From Cocos nucifera (taxonomy: Eukaryota; Streptophyta; Magnoliopsida; Arecales; Arecaceae), in NCBI GenBank assembly GCA_006176705.1, contig QRFJ01000367.1, forward strand, positions 836,869 to 900,868: DNA of 64,000 nt, read 5' to 3'. This document shows positions 34,705 to 45,012 of this stretch, piece after piece. A program made the translations under genes and the position numbers. How positions within the stretch are numbered: the first letter of the stretch is position 1; every line of letters begins with the position of its first letter. Under the pieces are notes generated by a model, which ran no database searches, was not told the DNA's origin, and was given only the letters and a program-made list of their open reading frames with translations.

Positions 34705-34722
34705 GGGGGGGGGGGGGGGGGG
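34705..34722. repeat. Poly-G run at the right edge of the array
   Basis: Eighteen consecutive G, six bases beyond the end of array unit 4. A run of this length can form a G-quadruplex or stall polymerases, and is also a common site of assembly error. Confidence 0.85.
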
Positions 34723-37700
34723 TAAAGGAATAGAAAGGGCATCCAAGGGCTTTGTTGTGATCTTGAAGATATTTACTTCTATGTCAAACTATGGGATGAG
34801 GAGATTGTAAAAAGTCTAGATTACTAAGTTATGTAAATGAGAGGATAAGATGGGCATAAAACATGATTTTGTATGAATAAAGATTAAGATGATGGGTGGA
34901 CAAATTGAAAGAGGAGGAACTGAGGGTTAAGAGAAAAAGGTAGACATGAGGGAAAAGGAAGGGGGGTGGGGGGCAGAGAGAGAGAGAGAGAGAGAGCACC
35001 ATACAGGCTATCACTTATCAATTTGTTTACAAATTACATTAGTTACTGTAACAGAGATTTGGACCTTTTTTTATAAAAAGGAAATTCTGGCTTTTATCCT
35101 ATTTTATGTGTATGTATACATGCGCATTCATGGACATGTTCACATATACATACTTGCATTTGTATGGTTGGACTAACATCTCTTAAGAAGAGAAGGAATC
35201 TTCCCTAAATTTTCCCTTTTGGTTAAAGAGAAAGGTTTCAGGATCTGTTAGATCTCTGGTACTTAAATGATGCACCTTCTTCTCTTTCTCTTTCTGCTTT
35301 CGTGACCAAAATACCTCAATCACTCTTCCTCTCATCACTTCCTCTTCTTTTTCATGCTTGAGGTTAGATGAGGAGAGGTGTGGGTGCATGCGATGGGGAA
35401 GGGAAACAAGATAGGGAGGAGACAATAGGAGAGGGAACCATGGATGGGAGGGAGATGAGAGGAATTGAGGAGATGGATGGTGTGAGAGGAGATGGGAATG
35501 GTGGCAACGTGGGGGTGCACCTCGGGGTGTAGAGAAAGAGAGAGAGAGGAGAATGAAAGAATAGGCAATGCTAGGATCGAAGGGTACTAACTATTACTCC
35601 CTGCATATAAAAGTATAATAGGGGATTCTCCCATTTCCAAGGAGCTTGTCCAACTCTCTCTCTCTCTATATCTATCTATCTATCTATCTATCTATCTGTG
35701 TCTTTCTATCTATCCATCCACATACACATGTACATGTACCTATTGTGAACATCTACATGCACATATACATGTAATTTCTTTTGTAATTTTCAATATTTTG
35801 GCTTTTATACAATGTTTGTTCTGATGTCTTTCTGAGTTGGAGGTCTTAGTTTTTATTCCAATCTTTTAAGAAATTCTAATTTTTTGTCTGATCTCTGAAT
35901 AACTTACTCTCATAGAGATTCAAAATGTTAACTTTTGGATTACTCCTAGAATTGATGATTTGTCTTAGAGGGGTGAAGTCTGGTAATAATTTGGGTTGTG
36001 TGTTTGATTCATCGCAGGTTAAAATACTCTAAGAAAGTCATATTAGAGACTGTAGGTGGGACACATATTAGCAACATTATAGCATACTCCATGCCTCCTG
36101 TGCATGCATGAGATGATGAGTTGACTTACTTTAGAAGAGATTGGTACAGCAGCAGCAGCAGCAGCAGCAACAGTGATAAGAGGCCTTGAGTATGGTGAGA
36201 GTTGTTTAAGGATATTTCTTTTAGGATACACCAAGAGGATGGTTGAGAAGACAGGACTGTTAGAACATTTGGTAGGAGTCCAGGTTAGAAAATCTAAATA
36301 AACTTTGGTGTATTTAACAATCATAATTGTATTTTTAAGTAATTGGTTGGAATTGGTTCTAGGGAATCAAATTTAATATTGTTCTGCTCAATATTCACTT
36401 GTAGGTCAAATAATTCCTATATTCTGTTGGAAGAAAATTTAGTTGTTTGAGTGAGATGGAGTTCCTGAAGATAAGACAAGTTTAGTAGGTTAGCCTGATT
36501 TAGAAGGGCGCACCATGTTTTGCTGGTTCAAGACAAATAGAAGATCAAAGCATAATAATATCAATTGTTGTTAACACAAATAACTATGCATAATGAAGAG
36601 TTGATGATGACTTGTCAATGCAGCCCATTTGCATTTCCAAATAGCACATATTGTCACTTGCTTTCAATAATTATTGTTGCTAAATATACTTAGAAAAGTG
36701 AGGTGATTATCTACGAAGTCTTGCAAAAGCTTCACCATATGCAATAAAGAGCTAACTTGCACAACTGAAAAAGAAAAAAGAAATGGTTTCTGTTGTTGTT
36801 AACACAAAATATTATGCATGATGGAGAGTTGGCTATGTTCTACCATGTGGCTTATTTGCATTTCCAATGGTAGAATTTGTTGTTCTGTCAACAATTATTG
36901 TTTCTAAATATGCTTGCCATGGTGATTCTGTAATAGAAAAGTTAGGTGAATATCTATTAGGTCTTTTGCAATAACTTCATTATGTGCAAGAAATAGCTGT
37001 TGCATAAATTAAAAAGAAAAAATAAATGTTTTCAATTGTTGTTAGCACAAAATATGGTGCATGGTGAGGAGTTGACTATGGCCTGCCATGTGGCCCATTT
37101 GCATTTCCCAATAGTACAAATTGTTGCTCTGTCAATAATTATTGTTTCCAAGTATGTTTTCCATGGTGATTACATGCAGAAAAGTTAGGCAAACAATGAA
37201 TATGGGCATATTTAGATTCTATCCTTAGAGTTTGTCACATAGGACTGAATTAAGAGCTAGTAAAATATAAAGTTTTTATATGCAGGAACTCCGAAATCCA
37301 AGTAGTGTGTGGATGGCAGCGATGGAATTTTCAGATCATGTCAAAATACTTTTATAGTCTATAATTAGGAAGAAGTAATTATTAATGCCTAAAGAAATGG
37401 AGATGATATACTGTGAGATATATCTTCTTTGGCATTGACTTTCAGGTTTCATATGGATTTGCTTGTCTTTGCCTCTATGGTTTGTCAAATGCATTTAGGT
37501 ACGCTTATGCTCATGTTGAAGAAAGTTATGCTATGGTTGATAATATCCTGATCTGCAGTAGATCATGAAACTCTGCAAATCCAAAAGAAGAAACTGTATT
37601 TATACCGTTTGGAAAAATCACCTTCCTGCTGTTCTTGGGTTGCATTTTTTTTTGATAAGGGCTTGGAGACTGACTTGGAGGTTTGACTGTTGGGCCCATC

Positions 37701-38101
37701 CAGCATTGGCAGCATGTAAGATGAAGATGATTATTGAGGTCTGTACTTTTAACGGTAAGCTTCATTTTATTGACTTTATATCAGAGTTTTTGATGTTGTC
37801 ATTGTTCCAATAACTTAATGTCATATTTTCAGGTGGGTCTCAAAAGCTCTAAAGAGCTTAGTCTATGATAAATATATTCCTGAATGCTAAAAAGCTCATT
37901 GAGTTTAAATGTGATGCCTCTGTATGAAAAGTACATATCTAATATTAAAATCTGTGAGATGATTTGTTAATGAAAAGTTAAAATCGTGCAATATCCCATT
38001 ATTTAACCTGTATGTTGAGTTTTGTACAATCAATCATGCATATCATATGTTGGACATTTTTTCCAACTTGTCATCATATCTTGAGAAGATATGAAAGGGA
38101 C
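34723..38101. other. Spacer with microsatellites, no gene supported
   Basis: Holds GA repeats (34974-34996), CT plus TATC repeats (35653-35697) and a CAG run (36147-36172). A short stretch at 37449-37500 reads as a possible splice-bounded exon (VSYGFACLCLYGLSNAF) but has no partner exons I can join. Short open frames such as 35183-35425 and 36043-36324 (minus) have no known domain. Confidence 0.45.
36561..37195. repeat. Three-copy ~235-bp tandem repeat
   Basis: Units start at about 36561, 36789 and 37032. Each has TTGTTGTTA(A/G)CACAAA, ATGCATGATGGAGAGTTG-like, CCCATTTGCATTTCC and CAATAATTATTGTTTC(T/C)AA parts. The copies differ by perhaps a fifth, so the array is old. No coding content. Confidence 0.75.
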
Positions 38102-38672
38102 GTTTGGTTGCTTCAATTGAATTGCATGTAATTCAATTAATTGGAGTGTTGTTTGGTTGTATGCAATTGAAAACTGCAAATACAATTACAACTATTTTGT
38201 TGTTTGATGTGAAAAGAGATATAATTACCCTTTAGTTGAGCTAGTAAAGTTCTCTCATTGAAAAACAATGAACCATTCACATTTTTTATTATAGTATTTA
38301 TATCATATCATTTTTATAACTATTATGGAAAAATAATATTACCCTTAAATTATCATGGATTAGTGTAACCATAATTACTAATTATATCAGTATAAAATAA
38401 GTAGATATTTTATTATAACCTAATATTTACGACATGCATTATAATAACTAATAATTATTATATATTATTTGATATATAATTATCATTATGTTCTGGTCTT
38501 TTTCTAATATTAGAAGGGGTGAGGAGGCTTGTCAAAAGGGCTTTCTGAATTGAAGGGAATCTTGTAATTGGAGCTTCGACCAATTTTGGCTGCAGTTCCA
38601 GTTGTTAGTTTTGAGCCTTTTCTTTTTGTAGTTGAACCGTAGCCTTCAATTGCAATCGCAGCCATCCAAACA
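38102..38672. mobile_element. Possible hAT-like non-autonomous element
   Basis: The left end GTTTGGTTGCTTCAATTG and the right end CAATCGCAGCCATCCAAAC are imperfect inverted repeats of the GTTTGG...CCAAAC type. The interior is AT-rich and non-coding, with several copies of TTCAATTGAATTGCA-like sequence near both ends. No clear 8-bp target duplication was found, so the assignment is weak. Confidence 0.3.
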
Positions 38673-38936
38673 CTGTTTTGGGTGCCTGCAGTTCAATTGT
38701 AGTCAACTTCAACAGCAGCTTACGAATTACAGGTTTTTTAAAAAAAAGCCTCAAAGTTTAATCTTGTTATCATGAACGTGAATGTCCTTGTGAGCTTGTT
38801 TGCATGCCCAGCCAATTTATTAGTGCGGTATCTCCTATATGCATGGGAAGATATGGAGACCAAAGCAAGTCAAATTTCAAGTGATTGGTTTTATTTTTTA
38901 TTGTTTATTTATTTATTTATGTATTTTGGGTTGGTT

Positions 38937-38968
38937 GGGGGGGGGGGAGTGGGGGGGGGGTGGGGTGT
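38937..38968. repeat. G-rich low-complexity tract
   Basis: Runs of 11 and 10 G separated by AGT, then TGGGG. No coding role. Confidence 0.8.
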
Positions 38969-39335
38969 GTGCAGATTCAAGAATAACAAAAGCTTGAAGT
39001 ACCTGAGATAACCTTTTTGTATAGAACTCGGTAACATAAAGGAGATGGGACTGTTGGAGCAATGGCTTATGTTGTTTCCATCATCCCTTTCTTTGCTCAG
39101 AACCTCCCACTTTTATGGATGATATCACATAGATAGCTGATCGATCTTTAAGATTGAAGAGCCATTGTTTTGGATTAAAAGGTGTCACCATCCGTGCAAC
39201 ACACCCAACCATGGATGGTGTCCATATTGTATTAGGACTGTAACACTGCTGGTGCATTCTTAAATATTCTTTTTTCACTTTTACAGCAATCATAACAGGG
39301 AAACTAGGAATATTTTCACTAGCATGCGTATAGAG

Positions 39336-39340
39336 AGAAT
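39336..39340. repeat. Target site duplication AGAAT (left copy)
   Basis: AGAAT directly left of the copia LTR start (TGTAAAATGG at 39341), repeated exactly at 44354-44358 after the other LTR. Confidence 0.85.
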
Positions 39341-39645
39341 TGTAAAATGGTAAATGGAGAAGCTTATTCATGCATTATTTACAAATATATATAATATGCC
39401 AAGATCCACTAAAATCGCATGATTGTGGGAAACAAATAAAGAAAAGATACAATCCCATGATTGTGGAAAATAAATAAAGAAGAAATTAAAATGATACAAA
39501 ATAAAGGAAATTGATATACTTTCCAAATATGCAAAATGAAAGAATTGTCATGCTTTCCAAATATGCAAAATGGAGGAATTGTTGCTTTCCAAATATCCAA
39601 TGGAGGAATTGTCATGCTTTCCAAGTATCATAGTATATTCCAACA
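39341..39645 (-). repeat. 3' LTR of the copia element
   Basis: 305 bp. On the minus strand it begins TGTTGGAATATAC and ends CCATTTTACA. It contains three short internal repeats of TGGAGGAATTGTCATGCTTTCC (seen between 39536 and 39625). Confidence 0.9.
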
Positions 39646-39656
39646 CTCCCCTTCAA
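39646..39656 (-). other. Polypurine tract of the copia element
   Basis: The minus strand reads TTGAAGGGGAG directly before the 3' LTR, the expected plus-strand primer. Confidence 0.75.
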
Positions 39657-39849
39657 GTTGGAGTATATATGTTATATGCATTAAGCTTGTTATATATGTA
39701 ACTGATTCGAGGACCTCTAAGAGATTTAATGAATATATCTTTTAGTTAGTCATTTGAGTTAACAAAACTAGTAGCAATGCTTTTTGAAAGAATCTTTTCT
39801 TAAATAAAGTGACAGTCGATTTCTCTGAAAAACTAGATTGGAGGTAATG

Positions 39850-41186
39850 TGCATGGATGCTTGATTATCATATATCAGCTGCATCTATTTGACTTTATCA
39901 AACTTTAATTCCTAGAGTAGTTGCTTCAGCCATATGAGTTCACATGTGGCCAATGCCATAGCTCGATATTCTGCTTCTGTACTTGATCTGGCCACAATAT
40001 CTTGTTTCTTACTTTTTCAGGATGCTAGATTGCCTTTAATAAAAACACAGTATCTTGACGTTGACCGCCTATCAAGGGGAGACCCTGCCCAATCTACATC
40101 TGTATAACCATTCACCCCTATATGCCCTTTGTTTTCATATAAGAGTCCTTAGCCTGGTGCTCCTTTAATATATCTGAGAATGCGAATCATGGCATCCTAG
40201 TGATTGCTACATGGAGCTTGTAGGAACTGATTAACAACGCTTACAGCAAAATAGATATTTGGTTGAGTGATGGTGAGATAATTCAATTTCTCAGCAAGCC
40301 TTCGATACTGTCCAGGTTTTGATAGTGGCTCCCCTTGTCCAGGTAGAAGTTTAACATTTGGATCCATGAGTTTATCAACAGGTCGGCAATATATCATTGC
40401 AGTTTCTTCCAGTATGTCTAGTGCATACTTCCTCTGGGAGATTGCAACACCACTAGTAGACTAAGCCATCTCAATATCCAGAAGTATTTCAGACGATCCA
40501 AATTCTTGGTGTGAAAACAAAGGGGAGTTGCTTTAGTTGATAGGTTTTAGCCTGATCACTGTCTGTGATAACTATATCATCTATATAGGCAACCAAGTAT
40601 ATGCAGTGACCCTATGAGGAATAGCGATAAAAAATAGAATGATTCGCCTCACTGCGAACCATACCAAACTGTTGAATGACTGTGCTAAACCTTCCAAACT
40701 AAGCTCGTGGAGACCATTTTAAGCCACAAAGAGAACGACGAAGGCGACAAACCAAGCCAGACTTTCCTTGAGCAACAAAGCTAGGCAGTTGCTCCATATA
40801 CACCTCTTCGACAAGCTCTCCATGGAGAAAAGCATTTTTAATATCTAGTTGAAAAAGGAGCTTATGTCTCATGGTAGCCATGGAGAGAAGAAGATGAACG
40901 GAGGCAATCTTGGTCACTGGTGAGAAAGTGTCATCGTAATCCAAGCCAAATATCTGGATATAACCTTTGGCAATCAGTCGTGCTTAAGTTGATCAATCTT
41001 TCTGTCAGGACCAACCTTCATGGTGTAAATCCAACGACAACCAACAATGGATTTACTAGATGATAAGGGGACTAGCTCCCAAGTGCCACTAGAATGCAAA
41101 GCTGTCATTTCATCAACCATTGCCTGTTGCCACCCTAGATGAGCTAGTGCCTCACTGGAAGTTTTAGGGATAGAAATAGAAGACAA
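39850..41186 (-). pseudogene. Copia reverse transcriptase and RNase H (broken)
   Basis: The RT begins at 41186 with EALAHLGWQQAMVDEMTAL and GTWELVPL. It continues in another frame at 40944 (DYDDTFSPVTKIASVHLLL, FQLDIKNAFLHGELVEEVYM). The catalytic box AYIDDIVI at about 40560-40585 is intact. RNase H follows, with a recognisable VARSSTEAEYRAMALA (39955-40005) and a decayed DNQASMH segment (39860-39900). At least three frame changes or stops separate these blocks. The fragment at 40197-40397 (YRRLAEKLNYLTITQPNI) belongs between RT and RNase H. Confidence 0.88.
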
Positions 41187-42958
41187 AAAGGATACAAAGG
41201 CATAACAGGATAAAGACAGACATGATAACTCAAAAGGCCATAAATAAGATGAGGGTTACGATCGCAATGAATACCTTTTCGAATTGCAATTGGACTATAT
41301 ATTGAAAGTAGGTCTGTGGTAGACACCAGCATTGGAGCAGAAGGTGAGTTAGTAGGAGCATCAATTGGGCCTGTAGGAGGGTCAGAATATGGACGACGAT
41401 GATAAACTTGAAGTGGGCGGGCCGGAGTGTCCTCGAAAGGGCTAATGTAGGGAATAGGAAGAACATGAAATATGATAGGATGCTCAAAAGGAGAAGATGC
41501 AAAAAAGGACGTGTTCTCAGGAAAAGTGACATCTATAAAGGTGATGTAATGAATTGTGTCCGAAGAGGAGAGTAACATCGGTATCCTTTATGAAGACGAG
41601 ATTACACACTTGAGAGACTTAGCAAAAAGTTTATCCTATTCAGGGGTTAGATTATGAATAAAATAAGTACAGCCAACCACACGAAGGGGAAGAGGATAAA
41701 GAGAATGAGTAGGAAACATAATGGAATGTAGAATCTGATTCTATAAAACCCATGAAGGCATTCGTTAATCAAGTAACAGGCAGTGAGCACAGCCTGCCCC
41801 CAGAAATGGAGGGGAATATTATTATATAAGAGTAATGTGTGGGCAGTCTCAATGAGATCATGGTTTTTATACTCAGTAACTATATTTTTCTAAGTATGAG
41901 TACATGAAGATTCATGAAGGATATCCTATGAAGGTATGAAACTATTGAAAGGGATAGAAAAATATTCTTGTGCATTATCGCTACGTAAAGTATGAATTAA
42001 AATACCAAATTGAGTACGAACTTCAGCACAAAAAAATTTAAATATTAAAAATAATTCAGAATGATTTTTCATTAAAAATAATCAAGTGCAATGAGAGTAA
42101 TTATCAATAAATGTCACAAAATATTGAAAACCCAGAGTAGAACTGACAAGACTAGGACCCCATGTGTAAGTGTGAACAAGATTAAATGGGAACGCAGCCC
42201 GATTATTGATACGTTTTGGAAATGAAGCACGTACTTATTTTTCAAGCTGATATGACTTACATTCTAGTGATGATAAAGAGGAGAGATGGAGAAACTCACA
42301 TTCTAGTGATGATTAAGAGGAGAGATGGAGAACTATCTTCTGAAACTTCGAAAGACTAGGATGCCCCAAACAACTATGGATAATAGGCGGTGGTGCATTA
42401 GAAGCGCGGACTACTAGTGATGTAGGTAATGTAAGGTGGTAAAGCTCCTGTGTCTCGCATCCAGCGTTAATCGTCTGTCCTGTACCTTGGTCTTGCACAA
42501 GAATGGAGTTATTATTGAATGTGACTGAACAATTAAGGAAATGTGTTAATTTGTTGACAGATATAATAAGATTAGAAGGACACTCTGAGATAAAGTACAG
42601 AATCCAAAGATAAAGAGAGAAGAGGTCTAGCCTGACTAACACCCTTAGCTAAGGTTTTAGAGCCATTGGCCAAGATAACCAGATAAAGAGAAGAACTAGT
42701 AATATTGGAGAAAAGATATTTATTACCAGAAATATGATCAGAGGCACCATAATCGAAAATCCATGGTTTAAGTGAAGAGAAATAAGTAAGACAAATAACT
42801 GAATTACTAGTGTGAGCAGCAAAGGCAACAATAGGCTGCTTAATGGCCTGATACTGAAGATACACATCATACTCAGTAGTTGGAATAGAAATGGTTTGAG
42901 GTGGTGTCCTCTGAAAGTGATTCATGGGGGTAGAATCGGCCTGGACAACATTCGTCAC
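41187..42958 (-). pseudogene. Copia protease and integrase (broken)
   Basis: The protease lies at 42958-42572, where the active site reads WIFDYGASDHISG; the usual DSG is DYG, so the nucleophilic motif is damaged. The gag-pre-integrase HHCC region follows at 42313-42642 (HSCLGHPSLSKFQ). The integrase core is visible near 42060-42130 as FVTFIDNYSH, then is interrupted. The C-terminal linker before RT (41144-41578) contains Pro/Ser-rich sequence with PARPLQVYHRR, typical of copia polyproteins. Confidence 0.85.
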
Positions 42959-43780
42959 AGTACCAGGTGGTTGGGCATTCAGCTTAAAACATCGATCTTG
43001 AGTATGGCCAATCTTATGATAATAAGTGCACTGTGGTCACTGACGGTTACCTTTGTGGCCATTGCTTCCACTATGACTATTTCGATTGGAAGATTGTGAG
43101 ATAAGAATAGAAGAGCCTGTGGGAGAAGCACCAGAGTCAGGAATAGATGGAGAGGAAATGTGCAGCAGACGTGCAAAGATATCTTCCATAGAGGGTACTG
43201 TGGGGCTAGCCAGAATTTGATCACGGACAAAGACAAGATTGGGAGGTAGCCCAATCAAGGTGAGAAGCATAAAGAGCTTATCACATTGTTACTCCTGTGC
43301 TTCAGTATCAACAGTGATAGACAATAGTTCAGCAAGCTCCTCCTTTACAGTTTGAATCTAGCCTATATAGGTAGGCATATCCTGGTCAAGTTTCTGAAGA
43401 TGTAACATGTCAAAAATAACAGTATAAAAGCATTGAATATTATTAGTATATAAGGCTTTAGCCTATTTCCACAGATCATAGAAAGTTTGATAAGGGTGGA
43501 ATATAGGAAAATGTTTGCGGTCAATAGTGGACCACAAGAGACTACACAGTTGAGCATCAATCTTTGCCCAAGTGGGCTGATCAGTAGTAGGAACATCTGC
43601 AGCTTTTTTAATTAAGTGATCTTCATATTCTTGATCTTTAAACCATAATTGAACAGCAACATCCCAAGACAGATAATTGGGACTAGAGAGTTGTTCTATG
43701 GTGACCAAGGGTGAACCAGAAAAAGCAGAAGTGAAAATATCTGGTTTTGTCGAAGAAGACAGGTTCGAAGATGCCGACAT
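42959..43780 (-). pseudogene. Copia gag (broken)
   Basis: Likely start at MSASSNLSSS (43780), although the frame is open 19 codons further upstream. It reads through LSSPNYLSWDVAVQLWFKDQ, WAKIDAQLCSLLWSTID and FYDLWK, a copia-type Gag N-terminus. After a stop near 43463 the remainder is found in two other frames. The zinc knuckle at about 42975-43035 reads CTYYHKIGHTQDRC; its second Cys is Tyr. Confidence 0.82.
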
Positions 43781-44040
43781 ATTGACTTGGATTGAAGGAA
43801 AATTTGCGAATACCTCAAAGAACAGCAGTAGCAACAAAAAAAAAAGGGCTTCAAATCAAAGAGAGACATGTAAAAGAATTGAAAAGTTACTGTTCATGTG
43901 GAAATTGAGTCATGAAGGAGGACCCACACATGGAAAAGGACTGGGTAATGCTCAGGAGAGGTTGGGGTTTTAGTGGAGAGAGACACAGTGGGATAGTACA
44001 CCACTGGAGAGGCTAGAACGGCTAGAATTTTCTCTCTCCT

Positions 44041-44053
44041 GGCTTTGATATCA
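44041..44053 (-). other. Primer-binding site, tRNA-iMet type (mutated)
   Basis: The minus strand reads TGATATCAAAGCC directly after the 5' LTR. The standard copia site complementary to initiator tRNA-Met begins TGGTATCAGAGC; two positions differ, both G-to-A. Confidence 0.82.
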
Positions 44054-44353
44054 TGTAAAATGGTAAATAAAGAAGCTTATTCATCTATTGCATCGTTTAC
44101 AAATATATATAATGCACTAAGATCCATCAAAATCTTATGATTATAGGAAACAAATAAAGAAAAGATACAATTCCATGATTGTGGGAAACAAACAAAGAAA
44201 AAATTCAAATGATATAAAATTAAGGAAATTGATATTCTTTCTTATGGAGGAATTGTCGTGCTTTCAAAATATCCAAAATGGAGGAATTATCATGCTTTCC
44301 AAATATCGAATGGAGGAATTGTCATGCTTTCCAAATATCACAATATTCCAATA
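44054..44353 (-). repeat. 5' LTR of the copia element
   Basis: 300 bp matching 39341-39645 with indels; its outer terminus TATTCCAATA has lost the standard CCAACA. Confidence 0.9.
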
Positions 44354-44358
44354 AGAAT
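44354..44358. repeat. Target site duplication AGAAT (right copy)
   Basis: Exact match of 39336-39340. Confidence 0.85.
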
Positions 44359-44374
44359 CATGGTTCTCAGCATC

Positions 44375-45012
44375 GATTTTGGTACCCATATTGGTTCCAT
44401 CTTATAGTATCTAGGGTTGGTTCATGGTGCAGATGCTCAGCATGTCCAACGTACTGAGTATCATCAGTTCACTATTGGTATGGTACTGTGCACTCACTAC
44501 CTGGTGGTGGGGTCCTGTACAAAGAACCATGGATACAATATTTTGAGATGAAACCTGTGAACTTTTCTCTCCTCCCCGTCACTTACATGCATTGATTGAG
44601 GTCTTTTAGTTGGATCTCTTTGTTGTCAATGATTGTTGAAGCTGACTTTGAGTACTCTGTTGTTGTTTTTTTCTTTTCCTTTGATGATTGTTGTCAATGA
44701 TTAGTTGGATCAGATTTTGGTACCCATATTGGTTCCATCTTGGTACAATATCATCAAGGGTTGATTCATGGTACAAATGCTCGGCATGTCCAACATACTC
44801 AGTCTCATCAGTTCACTACTGGTACGGTACTGTGCACTCGGTGCCTGGTGTTGGGGTCCTGTACAATGAACCATAGATACAATATCTTGAGATGAAACCT
44901 GTGAACCTGTCTTCCCTCCCTGTCGCTTAGATGCATCGATTGAGGTCTTTTAGTTGGATCTCTTTGCTGTCAATGATTGTTGAAGCTGACTTGAGTACTC
45001 TGTTGTTGTTGA
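44375..45012. repeat. Two-copy tandem duplication, period 338 bp
   Basis: GATTTTGGTACCCATATTGG starts copies at 44375 and 44713; both run to GAGTACTCTGTTGTTGTT (44671 and 45012). The copies share most bases and contain TGGTA(C/T)GGTACTGTGCACTC. The first copy begins 16 bases after the copia target site. Confidence 0.85.

Larger units (their letters stand above)
39341..44353 (-). mobile_element. Ty1/copia retrotransposon, full length but dead
   Basis: A 5.0-kb element with ~300-bp LTRs (39341-39645 and 44054-44353), a perfect AGAAT target duplication, a tRNA-iMet-type primer site beside the right LTR and a purine tract beside the left LTR. The order on the minus strand is gag, protease, integrase, RT, RNase H, that is integrase before RT, which defines Ty1/copia. 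Stops and frameshifts occur throughout, and the LTRs differ by many substitutions and indels, so this insertion is older than the LARD-like one. Confidence 0.93.

Noticed and set aside
37449..37500. Segment VSYGFACLCLYGLSNAF considered as an exon of an RFT1-type membrane protein
   Set aside because: Similarity is too short and no neighbouring exon of that family was found.
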